A DNA stretch of 64,000 nt from Nymphaea colorata. Taxonomy: Eukaryota; Streptophyta; Magnoliopsida; Nymphaeales; Nymphaeaceae. Both the position numbers and the translations under genes were made by a program. The stretch spans positions 12,717,183-12,781,182 of the forward strand of contig NC_045148.1 in assembly GCF_008831285.2 (NCBI RefSeq). The letters run 5' to 3'. This document shows, piece by piece, positions 1 to 10,343 of this stretch. Positions within the stretch are counted from its first letter, which is position 1. Each line of letters opens with the position of its first letter. The notes beneath the pieces were generated by a model. It saw only the letters and a list, made by a program, of their open reading frames with translations. It made no database searches and had not been told where the DNA came from.

Positions 1-8
1 AAGACAAC

Positions 9-1682
9 ATGCCCCACCTTAGAAGATCCCAACGCATTCGTCATCCCATTCACAGGTGGGTTAGCTATGATTCTTTATCACTTGATTTTCAGTTATTCAT
101 GGCAAAAATTGGCAAGGAGGAAGAACCTACTTCATTTGATCAAGCATCAAAATCACATCATTGGAGAAAAGCTATGAAAGAAGAAATGGATGTCTTGCAT
201 GAATGTGGAACATGGGAGATCGTTCCGAGGCCACACGAAAAGAACGTAGTGGGCTCCAAATGGGTATACAAAATTAAATACAAACCTGACGGCAGCATAG
301 AAAGACACAAAGCAAGGTTAGTAGCAAAAGGGTTTACACAACAATATGAAGAAGATTATGATGAGACATTCAGCCCTGTGATCAAAATGGGAACAATTCG
401 CGTGATTATATCATTGGCAGTTGAATATGGATGGAGACTACATCAAATGGACATGAAGAATGCTTTTCTTCATGGTGATTTAAGGGAGGAAGTATATATA
501 GAACAACCTCCAAGATACACAAAAGGAGACTCTCATGCATGGGTTTGCAAACTAAGAAAATCTATTTATGGACTTAAACAGGCCTCACGTTCGTGGTTTG
601 ACAGTTTCTCCTGCAAGATTCAAGAATGTGGTTTTCGGAGATGTCCTCTAGATCACTCTCTTTTCATTTATCGAAAGGAAAACATATTTATTTTACTTCT
701 TATATATGTTGATGATATTGTTATCACAAGCAATTCAGAAAAACACATAGAAGAAGCTAAAGTTTTGATTATGCAAAACTTTAAAATGAAAGAGCTTGGT
801 GATTTACGATTCTTTCTTGGAGTGGAGATTGATAGGCACAATAATCGCCTCACATTGACACAACAGAAATACACGTTGGATCTGCTGAAAAAGTCATGTA
901 TGTCTGATTGTAAGCCTGTTGGAACTCCTAGTGTTCTAAATCAAAGACTAAGTGCTCAAGATGGGGAGTTATATGAAGATCCTACGCAATATCGAAGTAT
1001 TGTTGGGGCACTTCAATATCTTACATTTACTAGACCAGATATTATATATGTTGTGAATCAAGTATCTCAATTTATGCATGCACCTAGAGATACTCACATG
1101 GATGCTGTCAAAAGAATATTAAGATATCTTAAAGGGACAGCAGGAGATGGCTTAGTTTATGGTAAGAGTGAAAATATAACTACTGGACATCAACTTATGA
1201 CATTCACAGATGCAGATTGGGCTGGAGATCCCGATCAAAGAAAGTCCATTTCTGGTTTTTGTATTTTCATTGGACGTAATCTTGTGTCTTGGAGTTGTCG
1301 AAAGCAAAAGGTAGTAGCAAGATCCAGCACTGAAGCTGAATATAGATGCATGGCTCCAGGTGCTGCTGAAGTTACATGGGTTAGACATTTGCTAGAAAAC
1401 ATTGGAGAAAATATTAAAACATCAATGTTAATGTGCGATAATCAAAGCGCTATTAACATTGCATTTAATCCCGTACAACATGGTCGAACAAAGCACATTG
1501 AGATTGATCAACACTTTGTTAGACAAAAGGTGAAAAACAAGGAGATTCAGCCTATTTATGTTCGTACAGATGAACAAGTTGCAGACTTATTTACAAAAGG
1601 ATTAACAAAGAAACGATTCTGGTTTCTAAAAGGCAAGTTGTACATGGTGCAAAACCATGCACAACTTGAGGAAGGGTGTTAA
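9..1682 (+). CDS. Copia Pol C-terminal part: reverse transcriptase and RNase H
   Basis: This frame encodes the polymerase end of a copia polyprotein, which copies element RNA into DNA in virus-like particles. The RT fingers start near residue 57 (the EEMDVLHECGTWEIV stretch). The catalytic YVDD is at residues 233-236. RNase H follows, with its first catalytic Asp in TDADWAG (D401), then RSSTEAEY and the MCDNQSA segment, and a C-terminal TKHIEIDQHF / DLFTKGL tail. No internal stop occurs in 557 codons, unlike every other pol gene in the window. The ATG at 9 is only the first Met available inside the window; the true polyprotein starts upstream. The stop overlaps the start of the LTR by a few bases. 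Assignment to copia RT/RNase H is very secure; whether the full element is competent cannot be judged here. Confidence 0.95.
   Translation: MPHLRRSQRIRHPIHRWVSYDSLSLDFQLFMAKIGKEEEPTSFDQASKSHHWRKAMKEEMDVLHECGTWEIVPRPHEKNVVGSKWVYKIKYKPDGSIERHKARLVAKGFTQQYEEDYDETFSPVIKMGTIRVIISLAVEYGWRLHQMDMKNAFLHGDLREEVYIEQPPRYTKGDSHAWVCKLRKSIYGLKQASRSWFDSFSCKIQECGFRRCPLDHSLFIYRKENIFILLLIYVDDIVITSNSEKHIEEAKVLIMQNFKMKELGDLRFFLGVEIDRHNNRLTLTQQKYTLDLLKKSCMSDCKPVGTPSVLNQRLSAQDGELYEDPTQYRSIVGALQYLTFTRPDIIYVVNQVSQFMHAPRDTHMDAVKRILRYLKGTAGDGLVYGKSENITTGHQLMTFTDADWAGDPDQRKSISGFCIFIGRNLVSWSCRKQKVVARSSTEAEYRCMAPGAAEVTWVRHLLENIGENIKTSMLMCDNQSAINIAFNPVQHGRTKHIEIDQHFVRQKVKNKEIQPIYVRTDEQVADLFTKGLTKKRFWFLKGKLYMVQNHAQLEEGC
1666..1676 (+). 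other. Polypurine tract of copia A
   Basis: A purine-rich run (TTGAGGAAGGG) sits directly before the LTR's TG, the usual position of the plus-strand DNA primer. It overlaps the end of the pol frame. Confidence 0.8.
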
Positions 1683-2078
1683 AATATAAATCCTTCACCA
1701 GCACGTTGAAGAGGAGTCTCTTAGGATTCCACCTCCTTGCAGAATGTGTTAAGATATTTAATGTCCTTGTAACATGTGAAGAGTCTCCTAGGATTCTATG
1801 TTGTAGTTAATATCCTTGTAATATGTGAAGTCTCTTAGGTTTCTAATTAATGTCTTTGGAGCTTGTGAAATCTCCTAGAATTCTACAATTGGAGACTCTT
1901 AGAATTCTGAAAATGGGATTATAAATAGAGGCCGTGCAAACCATTTTGGCTACGGCTTCTTCTCCTCAGTTTCTTCTTGTTTTCATTCTCTCTATCTCTC
2001 TCTCTCTCTCTCTCTATCTCTATCTTCCTGCGTGAGTACTGTTTTCTGGTTACAGATATTGGTGCTAGATTTCTATCA
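1677..2078 (+). repeat. 3' LTR of copia A
   Basis: This 402-bp segment begins TGTTA directly after the polypurine tract and ends in CA. It contains a TATA box (TATAAATAG near 1919-1928) followed about 60 bp later by a CT microsatellite (about 1988-2027), a common LTR promoter/leader layout. The segment also holds several diverged copies of a short motif (GTGAAGAGTCTCCTAGGATTC and variants) between about 1690 and 1900. The right boundary is set by the start of unrelated minus-strand RT homology at 2079. Confidence 0.85.
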
Positions 2079-2159
2079 CCCCCTGTCGTTCAAACCCTGG
2101 TGGTTGTTGCATATAGACAGTTTCATCAAGATCACCATACAAAAAGGCGTTTTTGACAT
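2079..2159 (-). pseudogene. Copia RT fragment (family B), minus strand
   Basis: Read on the minus strand, this piece encodes the RT segment around DVKNAFLYGDLDE followed by a PPGFERQG-like stretch. It closely matches plus-strand bases 4335-4420 of copia B. It is cut by the copia A LTR on the left and by an LTR remnant on the right, so only about 27 codons remain. Confidence 0.8.
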
Positions 2160-2390
2160 TGTAGAAACACGAAATAAAGGAAAGAGAATACAATGAACAC
2201 GATGTAACATGGAAAAACCCTCAACAAGAGGAAAAAAGCCACAGACGAGAAGGAACTGGTGCCCACTAGCGTCCAGACTCTCTCTCTCTTAAGATTTCAT
2301 TAATTGCTCAAGATTAGGGTTACAATCCTTAAGTAAGGCCCAACAAGGGATACACGATGGATCGGGTAAGGATCCAGACCCGGTCCCAAG
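2160..2390 (-). repeat. LTR remnant related to copia E (58212-63342)
   Basis: The segment starts TGTAGAAACACG and shares scattered blocks with the copia E LTR: the TGTAGAAA start, CACGATGTA, GGAAAA/CCTCAA-AAGAGG, AGGGTTACAA and the GGATCCAGACCCGGTCCC region near the right end. It lies in the position expected for the 3' LTR of a minus-strand element, next to RNase H coding sequence. The far end is truncated, because the coding stop at 2397 abuts it without a polypurine tract. The right boundary is approximate. Confidence 0.6.
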
Positions 2391-2396
2391 ACCCAT

Positions 2397-2775
2397 CTAG
2401 CATCCTTCAGTCGAAGATAGAGCTTTCGTCAGAACATCAGCGGTTTGATCTTCAGACTTCATGTAAGGTAAGATTAACTCTTTAGCATCAATCTTTTCAC
2501 GAATAAAGTGACGATCAATCTCAACATGCTTTGTTCTGTCGTGTAGTACAGGGTTGTTAGCTAAGTTGATTGTAGACTTGTTGTCACAGTACATCTTCAT
2601 AGGTCCTTCAACCTCTATTCTGATACCAGTCAGCAATATTTTCAGCCATAGTAACTCTGACACTCCCATAGCAATAGTTCTATACTCTGCCTCTGCACTA
2701 GATTAATAACACACATCCTGTCTCTTGCTTCTCCAGACAACAAGATTTCCTCTCAAGTAGACACAATACCCTGTG
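2397..2775 (-). pseudogene. Copia RNase H fragment (same family as copia E)
   Basis: Read right to left, this encodes the end of a copia RNase H: a GNLVVWRSKRQ block, a stop in the segment that should hold the conserved S-E-A-E-Y motif, then MGVSELLWLKILL, MYCDNKSTINL, LHDRTKHVEIDRHF and a DVLTKAL tail. The residues are close to those of copia E at 58577-59000, so both belong to one family. Around 2775 the sequence switches abruptly to integrase codons of another family (KLVYPQRPLFPVA). The piece is therefore a recombinant junction, not a contiguous pol gene. Confidence 0.85.
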
Positions 2776-3122
2776 GGAGCCACGGGAAACAAGGGTCGTT
2801 GTGGATACACAAGTTTAATGGGAACCTTGTTGTCAATGGAGGAAGATGGTAAACGATTGGTCAAGTAACAGGTAGTGAGGATGACATCTTCCCAAAAGTA
2901 AGCAGGTAAATTATTATGAAGCATTAGGGAACGAGCCACATTTAAAAGTTGGCGATGTTTTCGCTCAGCTACTCCACTTTGTTGGGAGGTATGGAGACAA
3001 GATAACTGAGGAGAAATGTCATTATCAGAGTAAAACTTCATTAAGGTAGATGCCTTGAACTCAAGAGCGTTATCAGTGCGAATGCTTTTAACAAGAATAC
3101 CAAATTGGGTCTTTATTTCAAT
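2776..3122 (-). pseudogene. Copia integrase fragment (family B), minus arm of a fold-back
   Basis: The minus strand encodes part of a copia integrase core: IKTQFGILVKSIRTDNA with the second catalytic Asp, then QQSGVAERKHRQLLNVARS with the catalytic Glu, then LPAYFWEDVILTTCYLTN and KVPIKLVYPQRPLF. Bases 2776 to about 3042 are repeated in inverted orientation, with few differences, at about 3127-3440. The join to the plus-strand copy is near 3122. The D,E pair keeps the family spacing, but the fragment has no first Asp or zinc domain, so it cannot work. Confidence 0.85.
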
Positions 3123-5540
3123 AATATGAAGTTTTACTCTGATAATGGTATTTCTCTTCAGTTTACTTGTCCTCATACCTCCCAACAAAATGGAGTAGCT
3201 GAGCGAAAACATTGCCAACTTTTAAATGTGGCTCATTCCCTAATGCTTCATAATAACATCGCCAACTTTTAAATGTGGCTCGTTCCCTAATGCTTCATAA
3301 TAATTTACCTGCATACTTTTGGGGAGATGCCATCCTCACTACCTGTTACTTGACCAATTGTTTACCATCCTCCTCCATTGATAACAAGGTTCCCATTAAA
3401 CTTGTGTATCCACAACGACCCTTGTTTTCCGTGGCTCTCAAAGTATTTGGTTGCACATGCTTCGTTCACATACTTGGACCCACATGTAATAAATTGGGTG
3501 CCCAAGCCATTAAGTGCATCTTTATAGGCTATTCCATAAACCATAAAGGCTACAAATGCTTTGACCCCTTAACTCAAAAGAAGTATATCTGTGCAGATGT
3601 CACGTTCTTTGAGTCTAAACCTTATTATAGCTCCACTCCTATCTCTACTGAGATGCCACGGCCACCAAACCCACTACCTATTCCTTCTATTCCTTTGGAG
3701 TCATTCCCTTTTGAATCTCCTTCTAAAGACTCTCCGGCTGTAGTGTCCAAGTTTCGTGATCCTCCGCTGGTCTACACACGTCGACAGGACACTTCTCATG
3801 ATCCTTCGCCAATCGCTTCTCAGGAGGTAAGTTCATCTAAAGGGAGTAGCCTTAGTCCGTCTGATCCTTGTCAAGACTTACATATTGCTCTTCGCAAAGG
3901 CAAGTGACAATGTACTCTGCATATCTCATTTTGTGTCTACTGATGATATGGGTAAAACCGTAAAAGTATGCAACAGTTTATTCAAGCTCTGACTGCTCAT
4001 ACAGTTCCTGCGTGTCATCAGTAGGCTTTATTAGATACCCAGTGGAAACAGACTATGCAAGATGAGATGGATGCATTAGTTCAGCGAGGCACCTGGGAAC
4101 TTGTTGATCCTCCTCTTGATTGTGACATTGTTGGCTCTAAGTGGGTATTCACAGTGAAATATAATTCTGATGGTTCTGTGGAACGATACAAAGCTCGGTT
4201 GGTTGCTAAGGGCTACACACAGACTTATGGGGTGGATTTCTTTGACACCTTCTCTCCACTTGCTCGGTTGGGAACCATTCGTCTTATCATTTCAGTGGCT
4301 GTACACTATGACTGGCACATGTATCAGTTTGATGTCAAAAACACCTTTTTGTATGGTGATCTTGATGAAACTGTCTATATGTAACAACCACGAGGGTTTG
4401 AACGACAGGGGGAGTGTGGAAAAGTATGCAAACTGAAGAAATCTATTTATGGACTCAAGTAGAGTCCTCGTGCGTGGTTTCACAAGTTCTCTGAGGTAGT
4501 CTCAAAGTGTGGCTTTGCGAGATCTCCCCTTGATCATTCTTTGTTTATCAAGAAGACTTTCAAGGGTATAACCGTTCTAGTGGTTTATGTTGATGACATT
4601 ATCCTGACAGGCGACTCCGATCAAGAAATTTCTGATGCAAAGCTGTTTCTTCAAAAACACTTCGTGACGAAAGATCTTGGTCCACTACGTTATTTCTTGG
4701 GAATAGAGGTTGCTCGCAATAGGGATGGTGTCGTTCTCTCTCAACGGAAGTATGTTCTTGATTTATTGCAGGACACTGGGATGCTAAGAGCCAAACCGGC
4801 TAATCTACCTATGAATCCACGCATACATCTTCATGATGACCAAGGAGAATTAGTGGATTCTCGATCATATAGATCCCTTATTGGAAAACTCCTTTATGTT
4901 ACTGTGACCAGACCAGACATTAGTTTTGCAGTGGGGAAGCTAAGTCAATTTATGAAAAAACCCAAAAAAGTTCATTGGGATGCTGCTTTGATGGTGGTCA
5001 AATATCTGAAATCGTCTCCTGGCAAAGGCCTTTTGTTCACAAAAGACAAGACCCTAGAAGTGGAAGCTTATAGTGATGCTGACCATACTGGCTCAATCAA
5101 AGACATGAAATCTACCACAGGATTCTGTGTATTTGTGGAAGGTAACCTTATATCGTGGAGAAGCAAAAAAACAAGGTTTGGTGTCAAGATCTAGTGCAGA
5201 ATCCGAATACAGGGCTATGGCTCAAACTGCAGCAGAAATGACTTGGGCTAGATCCATGCTATCTAGCCTAAGTGTGTCTATTCCGCTTCCCATGAAGATG
5301 CATTGTGACAATCAAGCAGCCACATACATTGCAAACAATCCAGTTTTCCATGAAAGAACTAAACATATTGAAGTGGACTGCCATTACATTCGGGATCTCG
5401 TTCAAGGAGAAACCATTGCCGCTATTCATGTTCCTTCAAAAGACCAAGCTGCAGATATCTTCACCAAAGTTCTCCCTATTGGTGATTTTTCTAGATGTTG
5501 TGATAAGTTGAGCATGTTTAATATGTATGCTCCAGCTTGA
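3123..5540 (+). pseudogene. Copia B pol: integrase C-terminal part, RT and RNase H, broken
   Basis: This is the 3' two thirds of a copia pol gene. Integrase sequence runs from 3127 with the QQNGVAERKH motif, interrupted at about 3260 by a short tandem duplication of roughly 45 bp that shifts the frame. Integrase then resumes (3275-3907), ending in a PLVYTRRQ linker and a LHIALRKGK segment that normally leads into RT. RT starts at about 4055 (QDEMDALVQRGTWELV). A TAA at 4382 and a TAG near 4460 interrupt it. YVDD lies at about 4586-4597 and RNase H at about 5060-5540, with a frameshift near 5165 just before the RSSAESEYRAMA motif. The gene is dead but still easily recognised. It ends with the usual short tail before an LTR start at 5549. 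Confidence 0.92.
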
Positions 5541-5548
5541 GGGTAAGT

Positions 5549-5690
5549 GTTGAATTAGAAGATTTTATGTTTCTAGGTGGCTCTTTGTAATATTAAAGAG
5601 TTATAAGTTCTTTTTCCAATTACGGCTGCTACTCTCTCTCTCTCTCTCCACATCTCACAACAAGGCTCCAAACCTCACGGTTGCAACAGT
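5549..5690 (+). repeat. LTR start of copia B, truncated
   Basis: Eight bases after the pol stop, a TGTTGAATTAGAAG start marks the LTR. About 140 bp later, after a CT microsatellite near 5632-5648, the sequence jumps into minus-strand integrase codons. The LTR is therefore cut off. The preceding GAGGGTAAG is a weak polypurine tract. Confidence 0.6.
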
Positions 5691-7600
5691 TGAGAAGTGT
5701 GGGGACAAGCAAATTGAGGGCAAATTCCATATTTGGTGTAAAATTGCAGCAATGTATTGGATTTGAACTCACAAGCATTATCAGTGCGAATGTTTTTGAC
5801 AATGGAACCAAACTGAGTCTTTATTTCAATAATGAAATTTTGAAGAATACAAATAACTTCAGACCTCTCTTGTAACAAAAACACCCAACTAAGACGAGAA
5901 AAATTGTCAACAATAACAAGGTAATACCTAAACTTGGCCCGGCTTACAACCTAGCTAGGCCCCCAAACATCAACATGAATGAGATCAAAAACTGCATGAG
6001 TCGATAGACTAATACTGGAAGGAAAACTACTTCTAGTGTGTTTGCCCAATTGACAGGCCTCACACTGGAATGACTCAGACACAGAAATATTTGGGAGGAC
6101 ACCACGGAGCTTGGATGATGAAGGATGGCCTAGTCGGAGATGCCACTGATATGGGGTAGGCTTAGATAGAGCCATAGATGCCACACCCTCCAATGGTCCC
6201 GACATAAGGTAAACTGCCTTGTGCTCATGGCCGCCACCAATCATCTTCCCATTTGTAAGTCCTGAAAAATACATGAATCATGATCAAATATGGCTCTACA
6301 TTGCAAATCCTTTGTCAACTGACAGAAGGTTAGCAGGAAATTCGATATAGAACTAGAAAGTTTCACATCCCCAACTCCCATAATAGGAGAAAGTTTCCCA
6401 TTGGCAAGTCTAACATGTTGAGGTTGTGCAAAACAATGCAATAAGGTAAATGAGTGAGGTTGATTGTAGAAATGTTTCGAAGCCCCAGAATCAATAATCC
6501 ACACAATACTGGTTCACGGGAAGTACTATCAACAGACAAAGAAGAATCCACCATAACCAAGGTTGCAGTAGCAGACGTCGAGGCAGGGAGAGATCGCCGA
6601 GCCATAAGCTGATCATACTCTACCTTACTCATAGTCACCACGGGGCTATCAGAAGTCGTCAAGGAAGGAGTCTCTCCAAGTGGTGTAGCAGCTCGGGCAG
6701 ACCCTACAGGAATCTGAGAAGTGAATCTCCCTCTGCCACCTGAGGTACTAAATCCTCTTCCATGGGAACTAGGAACTGGATGACCATGTTTGTTCCAACA
6801 TCTATCTTCTAAATGTCTCAATTAGCCACAGTATGTACATGGAAATCTCCCTCTGCCCCCTACACCACGACCTGAGCCTCTTCCCCTTGTAGCATGTCCA
6901 TGTCCTCTAGACACTGCTAAGGCAGCAGTTGGAGACTCACTCTGGGGCTGAGAGAGAGAGACAACCAATCTACCGAGCCTATTATATGCATCGGCAAGAT
7001 CTGGAATTTCTGCACCAGTAAGCATCTGAACTTTAGCTACCTCATATTTATGGGACAGACCAGCCAAAAACTTTGCCACCATCATCTACTCAAAATGAGT
7101 TTTGTAACACGCCTGACATGGAGGTCGAAGAGCTGTCAATCGTTCATACGTTGCTTTAACTGAAGCAAAGTATTGAGATAATTCTAAGTCACCTTGCTGC
7201 AGTTTGAGTAACTCCTCAACTTGTAAAATTTTTGACACATTCTTGTCATGAGAATAAGTCTGTCTCAAGAATGTCCACGTGTTTCACAGTCGTGTAATAA
7301 GCAAGTGTCAGAGCAATATCAGATTGCACACTGTTCATAATCCAGGACATAACAATACTGTTATCTTCTTTCCATGTGGTATATTTTCTTGTTTTAACAC
7401 TCGGTTCATCTTCTTCAATGATATGGTCTTTACGATGTCCTACTACAGACATCATGAACATACGCAACCAAATTTCATAGTTGTGACCATCTAATTTCAC
7501 AATAGAACCATAGAAGAATGGATTCCCAAACAATTTTGTATTCATTATGAGACTCAATCTTAGGGTTGTCTGTCATATTAGACTGCTGTCCAAGGTCCAT
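5691..7600 (-). pseudogene. Copia C gag, protease and integrase N-terminal part, broken
   Basis: Read from right to left, this starts with a UBN2-like Gag N-terminus (KLDGHNYEIWLRMFM near 7500). Gag continues through several stops to a CX2CX4HX4C zinc knuckle that is itself split by a stop at 6822 (CTYCG before it, HLEDRCW after it). Protease follows with WIIDSGASKHF (DSGA) near 6490. Next comes the integrase zinc domain (HLRLGH and CEACQLGKH near 6040-6130), then VDVWGPS with the first catalytic Asp. After a gap, IEIKTQFGSIVKNIRTDNA carries the second Asp near 5790. The region ends at HTSQ, where it meets the copia B LTR remnant. The gene order gag, protease, integrase is normal for copia. 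RT and RNase H are absent. Confidence 0.9.
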
Positions 7601-8056
7601 CATTAAACACAAAACAAACAGAACTACGCCCACTGGTTGGAATATGCAGCAGTAAACTGATATGAAGTAACAGATAATAAAGAACTTTCTGCTGTAATAA
7701 AAATTTACTTCATAATGTAGAGGGCTGATTCACGGCAGACAAGAAACTGGTCATAACAAATATGCAGCAGCAGATAACAAAGAACTTTTCTGCTGGAAAA
7801 ATAAAATATCACTTCATAACATAGAAGGCTGATTCACGGCAGACAGGAAACAGCAGATATTGCTCCATTTAATTCCACATGTAAATCAGGAGTGGTTGAT
7901 GCCATATATCAGACTTAACATCCACGTTGAGCCACTACTTGAGGGCTGATCACACATTCCACAGACATTATCAGATGTTTCTAACACTTACTGTTGTTCC
8001 ATGCGTAGCAGGGAGCCACTATATATTCGACCAAATGTTGAAAGGCAAGATAGACG
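7601..8056. other. Non-coding block upstream of copia C gag, with a 100-bp tandem duplication
   Basis: No credible gene is present. Two diverged copies of a unit of about 100 bp lie at 7671-7770 and 7771-7855, both containing AAAGAACTTT, GGGCTGATTCACGGCAGAC-type and CTTCATAA blocks. By position this should be the leader and 5' LTR of the minus-strand copia C, but I could not identify a primer-binding site or LTR ends. Confidence 0.5.
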
Positions 8057-8188
8057 CCAGACTAACCAGCGACATGGAAGAAGACACCTGCAACGTTTGA
8101 CTTGAACTCTGAACCACGCTGCTCGACTAATATATTTTTACGTCCATCCAGCATGAAGTCTGCAACCACGTCCACTTCAACGAGGCAT

Positions 8189-8230
8189 CGATCTAGGGTT
8201 TTAATCTTTTGTGGAGAAAACCCTAGATCG
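8189..8230. repeat. 14-bp perfect inverted repeat at the gypsy RT breakpoint
   Basis: CGATCTAGGGTTTT (8189-8202) and AAAACCCTAGATCG (8217-8230) are perfect reverse complements separated by 14 bp. The right arm coincides with the point where RT homology stops. Confidence 0.85.
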
Positions 8231-9174
8231 AGCCCAATATGCACGACCCAATGCAAACTTGTAGTGACCATCATGGGTCTGAAATGCAGTTTTCGGAATG
8301 TTGTCCACTGCCACACGAATTTGATGATATCCCAAGCATAGGTCTACTTTAAAGAAATAGGCAGCATCGTGCAGTTCATCCAATAAATTGTTGATTATAG
8401 GAATGGGATACCTGTCCTTCACCATCAGTGCATTAAGCACATGATAATCCACACAGAATCACCAGCTTCCACCCTTCTTCCTAACCAATAGTGCTGGTGA
8501 CGCAAACAGGCTTCCGCTCGGTCAAATGATCCCCTCCATAAGCATATCCTGCACCATCTTTTCTAGGGTTTCTCGTTGCGTTTGACGGTACTGGTAAGGT
8601 CTGCCCCTAACAGATTGTGCCCCTGGCTGTAAAGGAATGTGATGGTTGTGTATGCGTTGGGAGGCAGGCCACTAGGCAGTGTGAATACTTGCTGAAACTC
8701 ATAGATCAGCCGCTTCAATGACTGGCCACAGGTCTTGGGCATGTCGCAGCCAGTCCACTGCTACATGATCTGAAGCACTGGTTGCCAAAAGCTAGAAAGA
8801 TGCAGCCGACCCCTTCATTACCCTGAAGTCTGATTCTTCCTTAACTTCACACTTAGGCACTGCCTCGAGCATCAGTTTGGATTGATCGCTTCGCTGAAAG
8901 TGCATCTTCATACCCGTGGAATCCCAAACAATCTCCCCTAAAATGCACAGCCAATGAATGCCCAATACCAAATCTGCTCCGTCCATAGCTAGTGTGTAAA
9001 GCTGCAGAGGGAATTTATGCCCCTGTATTTCCAGTGCCACATTCTTGCATCTTCCTCGGCACACGTACTCCCATCTCCCACAACAACGTCAAAGACTGGT
9101 TGCACTTCCACCTCACAGCCTAAGGATCTCGCAGTCTTCTCAGAAATAAAATTGTGCGTAGAACCTGTGTCTAC

Positions 9175-9216
9175 CAACACTCTCACTAGTCTGCCCAACA
9201 CTCTCACTAGTCTGCC
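9175..9216 (-). repeat. 21-bp in-frame tandem duplication before the gypsy protease
   Basis: The 21-bp unit CAACACTCTCACTAGTCTGCC occurs twice in a row and adds seven residues (GRLVRVL, on the minus strand) directly upstream of the VDTGST motif. The reading frame is kept. Confidence 0.9.
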
Positions 9217-10343
9217 ATGCAACCTCCCTTGCACATGCATGAGCTATGGTGCTTCGTCCCTGGATAGCACGTGTAAGGAAATTTCCAGCACTTTGTCCTC
9301 CCTTGTTTCATGCAGCTCTGTTCCTTTTTTCAAATGCAGGTCACCCTCTTTGTCCTCCACTGCCTCTTCTTCCACCAAATACATGTACAATCGATGGCAT
9401 GAGTGTCTAGGCTACGATGGTCTGTCGCATTGAAAACAGACCCCCTTCCTTTGTTTATCCTTGATTTGCTCAAGCATCAAATGCCTCACAAATCGTCATG
9501 TAGACTGGGTGGACTGAATGCTGTTACCTAGAAACACAGCTCTATCTGCTCTGGAGGGCTTTGAGGCTCTCTCCTCACCCCTTTCATGTAGAGCTCAGTC
9601 GACTTTCTTTCTCTTCCACTGTTTGTGCCATCTCGAAGCACTCTACCAGAGAGAACGAGGCCTCTGACCCTGAACTTTGATCCTAATTTCTTCTTGAAAT
9701 CCTCCAACGAAAGCTCCAACAAAAGCTTCAACGGGCCATCCCCTCAAAGGTCTCCTGGTACTCCACTACCATACCTACCTACCTGATTTTCAATAACACG
9801 ACATTGTAGTCAAGATAGGATGATGGACCGAAACGAGCAGTAATTGCCTCCACTAGCACGTCCTAACTAGGCTTTCTTTGCTGCGCAATGAGCCAACTTT
9901 ACCAACGAATGGCTGGCCCTTCAAAATGTATTGTTGTGTGGTTAACTCTCTGATCTCTCATGATTGCTTGACAATCAAAGTATTGTTCAGATTGGGAAAC
10001 CCAACGTAGGATCTTCACCAGTAAAATGAGGGAATTTCATTTTTTTTGGTCTCTAGGTTGCCGCGTCAGACCCTTGTGCATAACAAGTTGTCCCTCTGTT
10101 GTTTGTCTCCGTGCGTTCAGAGTGGGGATGTGATTTCCTGCCTACAAGATCTCTCGAAGCATGGCCTTCATAGTGTGCTGCTCCATTATGAACGTGTTTA
10201 ACCTCTCCTCCAGCCCGTCCAGCCGATGGTCGGAGCTCTACATCCGTCCAGCGAAATTGTTCAGTGCCTCTTCCATCCTCTCGCCCTAGGAGTGCACCGC
10301 AGCCATGGCATCCTTGGCCGTGATCTTCTCTGCCATTGTAGGA

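Larger units (their letters stand above)
1..2078 (+). mobile_element. Ty1/copia retrotransposon A, 3' half (runs off the left edge)
   Basis: The window opens inside a copia pol gene. Reverse transcriptase and RNase H are followed by a polypurine tract and a 402-bp LTR beginning TGTTA and ending TATCA. The RT and RNase H order, with no integrase after them, is the Ty1/copia arrangement. The 5' LTR, gag, protease and integrase lie outside the window, so the insertion duplication cannot be checked. The base right of the LTR (2079) starts a minus-strand RT fragment of a different copia family, so this element appears to have inserted into older copia DNA. It is probably one of the younger insertions here, because its frame is intact over 557 codons. 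Confidence 0.93.
8057..10340 (-). pseudogene. Ty3/gypsy relic: gag, protease and start of RT
   Basis: The minus strand reads gag, zinc knuckle, protease and RT, the Ty3/gypsy order. Gag begins with MAEKITAKDA near 10335 and is broken by several stops. A knuckle starting CFQCDRPS lies near 9430. Protease carries VDTGSTHNF (DTGS intact) near 9160, followed by a VVGDGST stretch and LVLGIHWL. RT survives from about 8700 to 8217 with VKDRYPIPIINNLLDELH and YHQIRV, but the YVDD box is lost. The gag and protease residues closely match the plus-strand relic at 56116-58002. A 21-bp tandem duplication at 9175-9216 repeats the codons GRLVRVL just before the protease motif. Sequence left of 8217 is not recognisable gypsy. 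Confidence 0.87.

Noticed and set aside
8062-8316. 84-codon minus-strand frame left of gypsy RT
   Set aside because: It reads across the hairpin and RT in the wrong frame. The remaining residues match nothing I recognise.
9017-9433. 138-codon plus-strand frame
   Set aside because: Shadow of the minus-strand gypsy zinc-knuckle and protease region.
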